Shown piece after piece: positions 22,732-33,459 of a stretch of 64,000 nt of DNA. The stretch is from Xenopus tropicalis (taxonomy: Eukaryota > Chordata > Amphibia > Anura > Pipidae). A program made the translations under genes and the position numbers. Location of the stretch: positions 80,078,904 to 80,142,903 of the forward strand of contig NC_030678.2 of the NCBI RefSeq assembly GCF_000004195.4, given 5' to 3'. The number at the start of each line of letters is the position of its first letter. Within the stretch, counting starts at the first letter, position 1. A model generated the notes under the pieces. It worked only from the letters and a program-made list of their open reading frames with translations. It was not told where the DNA came from and searched no databases.

Positions 22732-24020
22732 TACACACACACTCCCTCCTCCAAATGTGCAGAGAGACTCAATTTTCTATTTTTTTTTTTTTTTTTGCTA
22801 AAGTGAATACAATAGTGCTTTTTTAAATAATGTGAGATCTGGGGCACATAAACCAAACTTATGTCAGACTTATTAGTCTACACCTCATGGCTTATGTTTC
22901 AAATGTGTGTTTTTTGAGATTCTATCAGAAATTCTTGGGTCTAGGGTTCTATCAGCAGCAGCGCCTCCATGTTTTAGCACCTCACTTAAATTTTTCTCAC
23001 ATTGACGATACTGATAGTAGAGGATTAGAGTCTTTATGATTGCTGTTGGCAACTGCACTTGCGCAATTAGCACCTATGTTCATAAATCAGCCCATGTATG
23101 TCAAGCATTAATATAGGCTTCAAAATTACTAATCAGACTAAATTATGATAATACCATGAGGGGATGAATTGTCTGAAATGATTCTACTTTTCTTTACAAA
23201 GAGACATAAAGAGCAATATTGCAATATACAATATTAAAATCTGCATTGCCTTGAAAGTTCTCCTTTGTTTGCATTAAAAGATTTCATAAATACCCATTTA
23301 TATATATATTCCCAAAGGAAACAGCCATTACGTACATGGTTCTAGTACTATTTCTGCCCCAAAATGTGCTCACATATTGCTACTTGTGTCTAAACACAAT
23401 CCTTATGAAGAAACCCATAAGTAAATGTAATCACAAACATTTTTGGTTGTACAAATTGTATAGAAGATTGGAAGAGTTATCTCCTGGTATTGACCAGATT
23501 ACCTTCCTGAGCTACTGATAACTAAAGCATAGAAATCTGAGGACATGTTTGACTTTTTCGTCCTTATATTTTCTTCAAAAAGGAAGGGTTTAGGAGGCTC
23601 TGAAATAAGATATTTTGATACCTTTGTACCTCCTTGGGTGATTATTAAACTTGTGTGTTCTAAATAGCTAAATATCTTCAGAAATAATAAATAATAATAT
23701 TCCCTCAATGCTGTGTGATTGTCTATTCACATAAGAGTCATGACGCAAGAAGTTTTGGGCCATTCAGAATTTTTCATACTCAGTTGCCATATAGCACAGG
23801 TTCTTCTGTACACTACATTACTAAACAATTTTGGTCCAAAACCTTATTCCTAAAGCAAGCTCAATAATATGAAGTTGCCCCCCCCCCCCCCCCCTTTGAT
23901 ACTATAATAGCGTCTAATCTTCTGGGGAAGCTTTTACACTTAAATGTTGGAATATTGTTGGGGAGATTTGCATCAATTTAAATTATATAAACAATAAGGT
24001 CTAGTTAGGTCTAGTCCCTT
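22732..24020. other. unassigned sequence
   Basis: No element recognised apart from homopolymer runs (T-run at about 22779-22797). Open frames here carry no motif. Confidence 0.45.
23878..23895. repeat. 18-nt poly(C) run
   Basis: An uninterrupted C-run followed by tttgatac; likely hypervariable in length. Confidence 0.9.
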
Positions 24021-24025
24021 TAATT

Positions 24026-24307
24026 CAGGGGTCTCCAACCTTTACCTGCTTGTCATATTCAAATGTAAAAAGAGCCGGGGAGGAACACAAGAATATAATA
24101 TAAGTTCCTAGGGGTGCCAAAAGGCTGTTATTGGCTATGTGGTAGACCCTATATGGACTGGCAACCTACAGGAGGCTCTAATTGGCAGTTTTTATACAAT
24201 AAAATGTGCCTCCAAGCCAAGAATTCAAAGATAAGCACCTGGGCCACTGGGAGCAACATCCAATGGGTTGGTGAGCAACATGGTGCTCGTGAGCGACTGG
24301 TTGGGGG
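24026..24307 (+). repeat. family B repeat ('gagcaacatg' element)
   Basis: Begins caggggtctccaaccttt and ends gagcaacatggtgctcgtga then ctggttggggg. The body order (agttcctaggggtgcca, then tggactggcaacctac, then agcacctgggccactggga) is shared with copies at 29155, 53063 and 61855. I recognise this as a very abundant Xenopus repeat. Its superfamily was not determined; the cagggg start is hAT-like. Confidence 0.75.
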
Positions 24308-24745
24308 TTGAGTTAATCTCAAGCTGCAGGCATACTTTCAGTTGTCTCAATCGTGCCCTTAAGTCTCCCCATATTTCACCTGTTCAGATGATCAGAAGCC
24401 AAACAGGAAGAAAAAATGCTGAGCTGTGCAAAGAAAGTTCCCATAATGCCTCACTCCTGCACTGAGACCCAGACCAGTGTACATGCTCAGTTAGAAAGAT
24501 TATGAGTCAGCTTCCTGCTGATTGGCCCAGATCCACATTCCTAAGTGGGGGTGAGAGCTTAGCATTCTTGAGGGAGGGGGAGCAGGAGAGAGCAGAGAGC
24601 TGCGTGTCTCTGGCACATGAATTACAGACACAACAAATCTTTTGACAGAGAACTCAGTGCAGCATTTCTGTGAGTGCTTATGGCTGTATTTACATAGACC
24701 TTTCTGATAAAGCTTACTTTTTTTTACCTTTCCTTTTTCTTTTAA
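24308..24745 (-). mobile_element. T2-like (TTAA-type) MITE
   Basis: Matches the reverse complement of 37652-38084 over its length: gttaatctcaagctgcaggc here against gcctgcagcttgagattaac there, then cattcttgagggagggggag against the matching complement. The right end reaches ttaa at 24742-24745; the left tip is missing, abutting family B. Confidence 0.7.
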
Positions 24746-25505
24746 GGTTGGCTATGGCCATTCACCCATAAAAACAAACTAGTTCTCAAAACAAATATTA
24801 ATGTCAGTGTATCTATAGAGGACAAAAAGTTTTCTATGGGGTATCCAGTTTATCTTTGGCCATTGAGTGATTCCGGACACTTTCATCGATAGATCTTATA
24901 ATTCTAGGTCTGACATTCAATATTATTCTTTTGGAGTTACTGATCATTTCACTTTCAAAGTGAAACAAAGTAACAATCACAGGATTGTTCAGTAAAATAT
25001 GCAAAACAATCTACTCTCTCAAGACTTAATCCTTCTCATGAGCATTGCGTAGATAATTTATGCAGAGTGGCAGAATCTTGGGACACAATTAACTTAATCA
25101 TTTTATGCCATGGAATGAGAGAGCATTCATTAGAGCCCCGGGCTGGTAAGGGCCATTTGTATGTGTATAATAACAATAATGGGAAATCAAATTCCAAAAA
25201 TTGGTTTCAGTACAGGTGAAAATAAAAGATGATTCTCAACCAGAAAGTCTATTGCATAACAGAAGAAGCGTATTAGCCTTTTAAATAGGAAAGCTTAGGT
25301 TAGTTTTTCTAAATGCAGTATATTTTAAGTTTGGATTAATAGCAAAACTGGACACTTCCATTCAGAAAAGATATGTGAGTCCAGGACAGCAATGTAAAAA
25401 TAATAATCAAAAATTAAGGTGCCTTACCACTTGCTGCCAGATTTACTATGGGATTTATGATATGGGGCCTTTTTTATAAATCCTCAGGCAAGGTGCACCT
25501 TGTAC
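24746..25505. other. repeat-poor stretch
   Basis: No element recognised. 24890-25140 is repeat-free, with tttcactttcaaagtgaaac (palindromic) and aattaacttaatcatt, and has the look of conserved regulatory DNA; untested. Confidence 0.35.
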
Positions 25506-25506
25506 C

Positions 25507-25905
25507 TTAAGGTGAATTTTTAGCATGTTATAGAATGGTTAAATCTAAGCAACATTTCAACTGCTCTTCATTATTCATTTTGTATAGTTTTTGAATTATT
25601 TGCATTCTTCCTCTGACTCTTTTCAGCTTTCAAATGGGGGGGTCAGTGACACCAGCAGCAACAAAGCTATTGCTCTGCGAGGCTACATTTTTATTCTTAT
25701 TGTTACTTTTTATGACATTCCTAGTCATATTTCATTAAAACCACTCCCAGGTAATTTGGACCCTAGCAACCCAAACTGGAGAGTTGCTGAACAAAAAGTG
25801 AAATAATTAAACAATAAAAAATTAAGACCAATTTCAAAACTGTCTAAGAATATTACTCTCTACCTCATATTAAACGTTAACTTAAAAATGAATAACTCAG
25901 TAAGT
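25507..25905. mobile_element. TTAA-type MITE
   Basis: Left end ttaaggtgaatttttagcat; the interior carries gcatgttatagaatggttaa, tttttgaattatttgcattc, tcagctttcaaatggggg and gtaatttggaccctagcaac, the internal landmarks of a familiar Xenopus TTAA-type MITE. The right end (cgttaacttaaaaatgaa) is degraded. Related fragments lie at 40660-40745 and 49985-50230. Confidence 0.65.
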
Positions 25906-26485
25906 TAACTATCCTTTTCCAGGCCCAGGTGCAGCACGTGCATCCTGGCCCCCCACCCCTCCAGACGTGCATTTTTTTACTAGAAGCACTAGAAAAAAAT
26001 CTGCTGGGACATGGTCTCCAGTAGACCCCAAGGGAATGTGGGCCTGCGTGCATTCACACCCCTTCTCCTTCAGTAGTTATGCCAATGGAACAACCCTGTA
26101 ACGTACAGAGTTGCACCTCACCTCACCCTTTGAATGCAACAATGCCTGTGTTTTTGCAATTTGTGCCCTGGGGTGCAGCAATTTTTGCTCCTAGAAGTGA
26201 TCATAACTGCATTCAGCAGCACTGCTTCTAGAGTGGGTGATAGGTAGAAAGAATTGCAGAAGGCCATTTTGCTCCAAAACAGAGCACATAGATCTGCATT
26301 TGCCCCATGAATACTGCCCTGTCTGTGTTTGTCAGCAGTGTATTCATGAGGGATGGGCATATGTGGATTTTCAGTAAGGCTAGGGGAGGCTAAGCCCCCC
26401 AAACCTGCTTAGCACCTCAAAAAAACTCACTCAGTTTTTCACTGCTCTGGAAAATCTGCTTCCATTCCTGCAAGCTATGGTTCTG
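25906..26485. other. unassigned sequence
   Basis: No element defined. The block 25925-26100 is GC-richer than its flanks. Confidence 0.4.
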
Positions 26486-28545
26486 TTGTAATCAGCTGTG
26501 TTTTTTTTTTAAATTTGACAATTTTTATTGTTTTACCATCACAAACAACAACATAATATTAGAATAGCCTATGACAAGCTTATCGTTATAGTAAGTATCT
26601 TAAGGCTATACACCTATATATGAACCATAACTTATGCTCTTTACAGAGCACGCTTGGGAGAGAGGAAGAGGGGGGAAGGAGGGAGCAAGAAAAGAGCGTA
26701 GAAGAGAGAAAGGAAGAGAAAGAGGGGGAAAAGAAGAGGAAAAAAAAAAAAAGACAGAGTATGTATAAGGAGGCAACCCATGCAATAGCAGTGGAAACTT
26801 TCATAAACCTCTAACTTATCCTTATATTTCCTCATAATTTTTCTTTATAGTTTTTCCATAAGGACCATTTTTTGCTGTACAAGTTCATAGCATTCTTGTT
26901 TCTAGCATCAAAGAATTTGAATTTTTCAGTTAGGTCTAGTAGGTTTACCATTTCCGAGATGTCAGGAATAGCGTCTGATTTCCATCTTTGTGCAATTAAA
27001 AGTCTTGCCACTTCTAGAAAATGCACCACCAGTAGTTTTTGAGAAAATTTTAAGAGATCCAAATCCAGATTTAAGAGTGCAGTGGAGGATGTTTTAGGAA
27101 TTGGTATATCTACCACTTTGTTTAGTAAGTCGAATACCTGCGTCCAGAAGGGGACAAGTTTGTGACAGTCCCACCATTTGTGGGTATGGAATCCTTCTTG
27201 TCCACATCCTCTCCAGCATTTATTGGTTGAGGTTTGTGGGTAGATTTTATTTAGTCTCACTGGAACCAGATACCAACAGTACATCAATTTAATGCTGGGT
27301 TTTAGTAGCCTGGCTGATTTTGTTGAGGTTGTGATCAGGGCAAATGCCAGATTACAGTCTATTGGATCTATTGAAACTTTCAGTTCTTTTTCCCAGGCAG
27401 TCAGGTACGGATCTGGTGGTCTAGAAGTTTGATCATTAATGCTGGCATAGAACTGAGAAATCCGCGCTCCTGTTATAGTAGCAGAAGTAATTTTTTGTTG
27501 AATAACCGACAGATGTTTAGGAATACAGTAAGGATTAGCTCTGAAGAAACTAGAGAGTTGGAGGTATATATAGAATGTCCTGGCGGGTACAGACCACTTG
27601 TTTCGAAGTTTCTCGAATGTCGGTAATTGATTATTGATCAGGATGTTAGACCATAAAGTCATCCCAGCCTGAGTCCACAGGTGGGGGTTGAAGTCAGGGA
27701 TGATCCCTTTAAAGGCAGAAAGAGGGAATTTTGGATGCAGACCTTGGATCAGAGGGTCAGAATGCATAAATAAGTCCCAAACCTTTATTGATGCCTGACA
27801 TGTTGGAAAGAGCTTGATAGTTTTTAGCCTTAACTGGGGGGGATCCAGATTAGTTCATCCAGCTGAAGTAACGCAGGGGTGGATAGGTCCTTTTCTTGTA
27901 GTACCCACTGGGGTTGGTTCATTGTAGTGACAATGCATTGGGTAGAGTTTAGGTGAGATGCTTGGTAGTATTTTTTAAAATTGGGGAAACCAAGACCTCC
28001 TTGTAATTTGCTTCTTGTGAGCGCCTTAGTCGAGATTCTAGGTTTTTTAGTTTTACAGACATATTTTGATAGTAGTTTTTGTAATAATGCAAAATATTTG
28101 TTAGGGATCCTTATCGGGATTGTCCGAAACAGATAGAGAATTTTAGGTAATATCATGATCTTAATAGAAGCCAGTCTGCCCAGCCAAGAAATTTCCTTAA
28201 AGACCCATGTTTTAAGGTATTGTTCTAATTTCCCTAGCATAGGTTTAAAGTTAGCATTATAGAGACATGATGTTGAATAACCAACCTTTATGCCTAAGAA
28301 TGGGATAACAGATTGCTGCCAGATAAACTTATAGGACGTTTTTATTTCAGTTAAAGAATTATGGGGTATCCAAATTGGTAAGGCTTTGGTTTTAGTTGTA
28401 TTAATTTTGTAGTATGAAATCTCTGAGAACTGGGTAAGTAGCTGGAATAAGGCTTTAGTGACTCTACTGGGTTGGTCAATGTTAGAATTATGTCATCTGC
28501 GGATAATGATATTTTATATGACTTTTTGTAATCAGCTGTGTTTTT
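26486..28545 (-). mobile_element. 5'-truncated L1 LINE with 20-bp target duplication
   Basis: The 20-mer ttgtaatcagctgtgttttt occurs at 26486-26505 and 28526-28545 and bounds about 2.0 kb. On the minus strand the insert ends in a poly(A) tail (T-run 26501-26510 on +) just after aataaaaattgtcaaattt, and starts abruptly within the reverse transcriptase region of ORF2. This is the classic product of target-primed reverse transcription with 5' truncation. The 3' UTR (26515-26831) holds a polypurine block on the + strand (26641-26757), pyrimidine-rich in the sense direction. The exact duplication implies a fairly recent insertion. Confidence 0.93.
26829..28515 (-). pseudogene. L1 ORF2 C-terminal half (broken)
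   Basis: Endonuclease/reverse transcriptase polyprotein of an L1-clade LINE; only the part from the RT active site to the C terminus remains. Near 28500 the minus strand reads LSADDIIL, a variant of the RT FADD/YADD box. The RT thumb region follows (28240 down: SWLGRLASIKIMILPKILY, then KLQGGLGFPNFKKYY). The C-terminal domain (27767-26832) carries the L1 CX3CX7HX4C motif, CWRGCGQEGFHTHKWWDC, and ends KEKL-TGA. Two frame breaks are visible: one at about 28445-28475, and one in a C-run (27836-27842 on the complementary G-run) separating WIPP from the downstream frame. The remaining frames are otherwise open. No endonuclease or ORF1, so it cannot move by itself. Confidence 0.9.
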
Positions 28546-29154
28546 ATTGTATATTTCTTCTTAAGGCTTCTCCAGTCAGAGCACAGCTCTCTTGACAGAC
28601 AGCAAAATTGACCAATCAAGGCACAGATGTGGGCAGGGCTGGGGCGATGTTACAAACTAAAGCCACAGCAGAAATGAAGACTAATAAGAAGAAGGATCTG
28701 TAGGCTGTAACTTTACCTACGAACCTCACCAACTCTGAACGTTTGCTGCAGATTTCATCCCACTCCCACAGGTTCTATACTATGTATGTCCTAAAGGCTG
28801 AATCACTAGCTGAAATTAAATATTTTGTCACCTGGCACCTATATCACCTTTGCTCCAGTCCTAAATTAACTCTTTCCCCCTGCAAAAGCTAATTGGGCTA
28901 TTATATATTTTTTGTTTTTTGCAATTACTTTGTTTTCTTACTTTTGTCATTGTTTTGTTCATTTTTAGTTAGTTACAGTGGAGCCCTCATGAGACTGCAT
29001 AGCTGGGAAACAAACCAATGTTGTGTTTCAGTGCCAGTGTTATAGTGTGAGGGCCTGAATATCTGCCATCAGTACACACTGCATCTCACTGCAAATAATG
29101 TGCCTGGGGAGCTAGGTCCAAGGTTTTAGTAAATGACCACCACTGGGTTTAGAG
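28546..29154. other. unassigned sequence
   Basis: No element recognised. Confidence 0.45.
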
Positions 29155-29450
29155 CAGTGATCCCCAACAAGTGGTTCGTGAGCAACATGTTGCTCACCAA
29201 CCCCTTGTATGTTGCTCCCAGTGGCCTCAAAGCTGGTGCTTATTTTTGATTTCTTGGCTTGAAGGGCAAGTTTTGGTTACATAAAAACCTGGCATAACGC
29301 CAAACAGAGTCTTCTAAAGGCTGCCAGTACACATAGTGGCTACCAAATAGCTAATCATAGCTCTTATTTGCACCCCCATGCTTGTGTTGCTCCCCAACAC
29401 TTTTTCCATTTGAATATGGCTTATGGGTATAAAAGGTTGGGTATCCTCGG
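29155..29450 (-). repeat. family B repeat
   Basis: Reverse-orientation copy starting cagtgatccccaacaagtgg with gtgagcaacatgttgctcac close behind, and ending cttatgggtataaaaggttgg. Confidence 0.8.
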
Positions 29451-29452
29451 TT

Positions 29453-30405
29453 TAGAGTATATTACTCTAAGCTTAGCCATATATAATCATACAGTATATA
29501 TCTATTGACTGATAATCTGGCATGCAGCTGTAGCAGTTGTGTGTCTTTTAGTAAAGTGATGTGTTGCCAGTCCTACCCTTGTATCAAGTGTAAGTCTGTA
29601 CCATATACTTACTTTATTTTTGTATAATTTTTGTATTATTTTTTTCAAAAATCCCAAAGAACAGACTGTTACCTCATAGGCCTTGAGATGCATGGTTAAA
29701 AAATACAGTGTACAGTATAGGTTTTACACAGGCTTGTGACTAATCATCTTCATATCTGGCCATTTGTGTGCATTCAGCCACAAAGCAGTAAGCGTATTTA
29801 CATGGCCAACCTCACAAGAGCCCCATTACAGTACACATTATACAAAAAGCAGATATCCCAGATAAATAAAAACTGCGTGAAATGTCTTGATACATAAAGC
29901 TATCAAAGGATGAATCACTGCTGAAAATGGCACCTTTTGGAAATTTCCTACAACATATAAAAAAGTCAGGATTTATAGCATAGAATCCTGAGAAAGCCTA
30001 TTGACGCAAACAAAACAGATGAAAGCCACATATTTTCTGAGCCCACTGACAACAGATATGACTGGATTTGCATTAAATGGGAGATTTACAGGTACCTCAG
30101 TAGTGCATAGAAATCATTAGTTTGTAATGGTTTCATACTGATAGCAAGAGCCAACAAATCGATTTGTGCAAAACCTGATTTGCTATTATATTGGAATAAG
30201 GCTTGCAGGGTATTTTTTTGCCCACTTTATAGCTAATTACAACAGCTTATCAAAAAGTACAACATTTTTAGGAGAATGAAATTAAAATTACAGAAAAAAT
30301 ACATGACCAATGTAAAGGTTTTTCTGTTCGTGAACGCTTTACATTTGCACAGATTTGATATAGGGTTTGCAAATCATTGCACTGGTATGCCCCTGTTGTT
30401 GTTAG
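29453..30405. other. unassigned sequence
   Basis: No element or exon recognised. Confidence 0.45.
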
Positions 30406-30407
30406 AA

Positions 30408-30634
30408 CTTTTCGTATTGACCACAATAATATCATTACAATAGTACAACTTTTTCGTGGTTTTCGTTTAATTCCACGAAAAAGTTGTATTTTTCACAAAG
30501 ACTACGACCATTTCGGAATACGAATACGATTTTTTCGTAAGCATTTTCGTGATATTTGCGATCTTCCAAAATTTTCGTTCCTAATACGATTTTTTCCCAT
30601 GCGTGATTCGGATTCGTGGATAAGTAAATGTGCC
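30408..30634. mobile_element. CpG-rich foldback element, left arm degraded
   Basis: Right arm ends ggataagtaaatgtgcccct, comparable to the ttagtaaatcagcccc ends at 43.7 and 62.4 kb. A central palindrome (acaactttttcgtggt...ccacgaaaaagttgt, 30442-30488) is clear. The words ttttcgt and acgattttt repeat as in the other foldbacks. The left arm is decayed. Confidence 0.6.
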
Positions 30635-30636
30635 CC

Positions 30637-30862
30637 TAAGTTTAGTAAAACAAAATTCAAACATTTAATAAACCCATTAGGGTTGTTTTGCCACCAATAA
30701 GGATTAATTATATCTTAGCTAGGATAAAGTACACGCTACTATTTTATTATTATAGAGAAAAAGGAAATCCATTTTAAAAATGTGAATTACTTGATTAATA
30801 TGGAATCTGTGGAAGATGGCCTTCCCGTAATTCAAGGCTGTCTGGATAACGGGTATACCTGT
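30637..30862 (+). mobile_element. family A MITE, 5' truncated
   Basis: Core agggttgttttgccaccaat then aaggattaattatatcttag, and right terminus ggataacgggtatacctgta. The left terminus is missing where it abuts the foldback. Confidence 0.8.
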
Positions 30863-31139
30863 ACTGTTTAAATGAATTGCCATTGTAACAAGATGCTTTC
30901 TGATCAGGTGATTTGTCAGTGATAAAGGATTTTTATCACATATGGAGCAGCAGTTGCAGACCTCTGACATCTGGCTAGTTATGGCAATGACAAAGGTGCA
31001 AACTACTCCACCAGCAAGCTCTGGCACTCCAACTTCTCGGTGCTTGGTCTGGTAGGTCTGTTAATCCTTATGAGTAGAAACTCTATTACAGCTTACCAAA
31101 TGCAAGTGGTAAAAGCCCTTCCAGGAGAGCCCTGAAGCT
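30863..31139. other. unassigned sequence
   Basis: Nothing recognisable. Confidence 0.45.
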
Positions 31140-31372
31140 ATAAGCGCAGGGGCTGCATGACAAGGGATCTGAATCTGAACCAGCAGCCAGATTCCACTGG
31201 TTTATGTTTAGAGATTGGCAGAACTAGGTTCAGCTGTGATTAGGTGAGAAGGAAAGAGTTAAGGCAGGAGAAAGCCAGCCTGGGGTGGGGCGGAGAAAAT
31301 GAGAGGGATGTGATGTTAGAAAAAGAAGCACTCACTTCCTTATCTTCTGAGCAGGTAGAAACATGAGTCAGA
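31140..31372 (+). repeat. direct repeat, copy 1
   Basis: About 230 bp from taagcgcaggggctgcatga to ttatcttctgagcaggtaga, repeated in the same orientation at 34219-34430 with substitutions and small indels. The interval between copies holds an LTR, minisatellites and a LINE end. It may be a local duplication or two copies of an unnamed dispersed repeat. Confidence 0.7.
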
Positions 31373-31699
31373 GCTCTCTCTGTAATATATTGTTATTAGC
31401 TGCAGTATATACACACTAACTCCTCACTATACTGCTGGCTTTGGTGGTAGAACTATTTGAGCAGCTGCTTGTAGTCTTTTGCTGTATATTAACTGTTTTA
31501 GAGCAGTTAATCTCACTGTAGTCACTCAGGCATCATGGAAATCAGCCTTGGCCCAAAAAGTATCCTCTGTATTGTATAGAAATCCAGGCTGTGAAACTGA
31601 GCTGCTGCTACTGCAACTCATTACAGTATACAGAGAGCTGTAACTAGAGTATACAGAGAGACTTATAGTTGGAGTATACAGAGAGAGCTGTGAGACTCA
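31373..31699. other. sequence with short degenerate tandem
   Basis: Three spaced copies of gagtatacagagag occur at about 31625-31690; the rest is unassigned. Confidence 0.5.
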
Positions 31700-32664
31700 T
31701 GTAGCCCACTTTAGAGAATGTGCTGCTACCTGCTGAGATCTAGTGGCGCTAACAGGATCCTGAGCCCCGCTTACTTTGGGGAACAAATGTTGCTGTACTG
31801 TTTGGCGTGCCTCCACCCAGGATAGGGACAGACTGAACTGTAACTCCCCTCCTGAGAACTTGATATAGTACTTATACTTGGGGACTCCCAGCACTCCTGG
31901 CACCTTACCCCCTCCCTTGGGGTAGATTCTTACCAGGCAGAGTGGATCCTCAGTGTATGCAGAGATCAAGACACTGGATGGATGTTTAACCAGTGGAACT
32001 TGTTTATTAGCACAGATGTATCAGACAGGCAGATCACACACAGGAGCAATGTTACAGTCAGGTTACACTCCCTCTTCCTTAAGAGACCCTCTCTCCACGG
32101 GATACTAGCAGTACTCCCGCCAGATGATTCCCTTTAGGGGTTCCCTCTGGTACTTCGCGCCAGAAGACCCTCTCTAGGGCTCTCCCTGGTACTTCTTGCC
32201 AAGCGGACACCCCCTCTGAGACCTCACCCCGGTACTTTCACTCAGATACCCCTAGATTAGGCAAATCTCCTATACTTAGCACTTTGTTCCTTGACTCCAG
32301 CTATGAGTGCTGGTGGTTCTTAATCCAGTAATTCTCCTGTTGGGGCCAAGCTGCCCAGCTAGCTTGCCTGTCTTCCACTCCTAGAGTGGACTAAACTTAA
32401 ACACTCTCTCTGTCTAACACCGGCCTGTTATTTACCTCTATACCAAGAGGGGTCCCAGGCAGGAAGACCTGGCAGCACATTGCTGCACAGCCATATATAC
32501 TAAGTGTAGCACCCTGTGGCCATAACCCTGAACTGCAGGGATACTCCCTTTCTTAACACAAAAACAACTAGGACCACCTTTAGGTGTCCAATTCCCTAAG
32601 GCCACCCTCTAGTGCCTGTCAAAGGAGAACCCATCCTAGGGGCCCCAATTTTGAGATCCCTACA
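31700..32664 (-). mobile_element. probable solo LTR with 4-bp target duplication
   Basis: A 965-bp block with TGTAG...CTACA ends, flanked on both sides by ctca (31696-31699 and 32665-32668). On the minus strand it has a TATA-like tatatatg (32492-32499) and AATAAA (32003-32008), in U3-to-U5 order. GC content is higher than the flanks. There is no internal coding region or second LTR, consistent with recombination to a solo LTR. Family not identified. Confidence 0.65.
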
Positions 32665-32756
32665 CTCAGTTAGGAACAAAGCCTAAATACAGTAACTTGC
32701 CTGGCCTTTGCTTTATTATACCTACCTATTGCATAGTATACCCATAGATATAGTCA

Positions 32757-33010
32757 TACCTCCCAACATTTGAAAAGTAGAAAGAGGGACAAAAATATCT
32801 GCCGCACGCAGTGCAGCAAAAGTTTTAGGCCATGCCCACTTTATGGCCACGCCCCCCCAACAGGCCCATTTTACAAAACCACACATGAAAACTATAAAAT
32901 ACACAAAAGCGTACCAGAAGACAGACACAGTAGCCCCAATCATTTTATGACATATTGTGGACCTAAGGATTTCATTATGCACTGTGGTACCTGTATATCA
33001 TGACTCATAG
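32757..33010 (+). repeat. 'acctcccaac' dispersed repeat
   Basis: Starts catacctcccaacatttgaa, then gagggacaaaaatatctgcc and ggccacgcccccccaacagg. Partial relatives lie at 37421-37500 (+) and 38106-38304 (-). Recognised as a recurrent Xenopus repeat; class undetermined. Confidence 0.6.
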
Positions 33011-33029
33011 ACTCACAGACATAGCTAGC

Positions 33030-33400
33030 CAGGGCCCCCTAAAATATTGGTCATTAGGGCCCCCATAAAACATTGGTAGCCAGGTGTTATGTTTTGCATT
33101 GGTGCCAGAGCAGGGACCCCCTAAAACATTGCTAGCCAGCCCATGGCCCCCTAAAACATTGCTGGTCCTCCCCCAGTATCCCCATATTATGGGCCGCTCC
33201 CCAATGCAGCATCCTCCCCAACATCCTCCAGTTCCCCCCCAGCATCCTCCAGCTCCCCCAGCATCCTCCCAACATCCTCCAGCTCCCCCCAGCATCCTCC
33301 CAACATCCTCTAGACCCCCCAGCATCCACCCAACATCCTCCAGCTCCCCACAGCATAGATCCAACATCCTCCAGCTCCCCCGAAAGGTCCTCCAGCTGCC
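33030..33400. repeat. minisatellite cluster
   Basis: Two adjacent arrays. 33035-33160 has repeated ccccctaaaacattgctagc-type units. 33205-33395 has variants of cagcatcctccagctcccc and caacatcctcc about every 20-36 bp. Long open frames on both strands here (proline- or glycine/tryptophan-rich translations) are products of the array, not genes. Confidence 0.8.
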
Positions 33401-33459
33401 CCTTGTACTTTCAGCAGTGACGGGGGAAGTGTTGTACCACATACATTGATAATAAACTT

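Noticed and set aside
26620..26835. Charged or hydrophobic frames on both strands
   Set aside because: Products of the polypurine tract in the L1 3' UTR.
30377..30700. 107-codon frame with many F/R residues
   Set aside because: Made by the ttttcgt/acgatttt words of a foldback and the adjoining family A copy.
33130..33400. CRISPR-like array
   Set aside because: Units vary in sequence and length with no fixed spacer structure; vertebrate context; it is a minisatellite.
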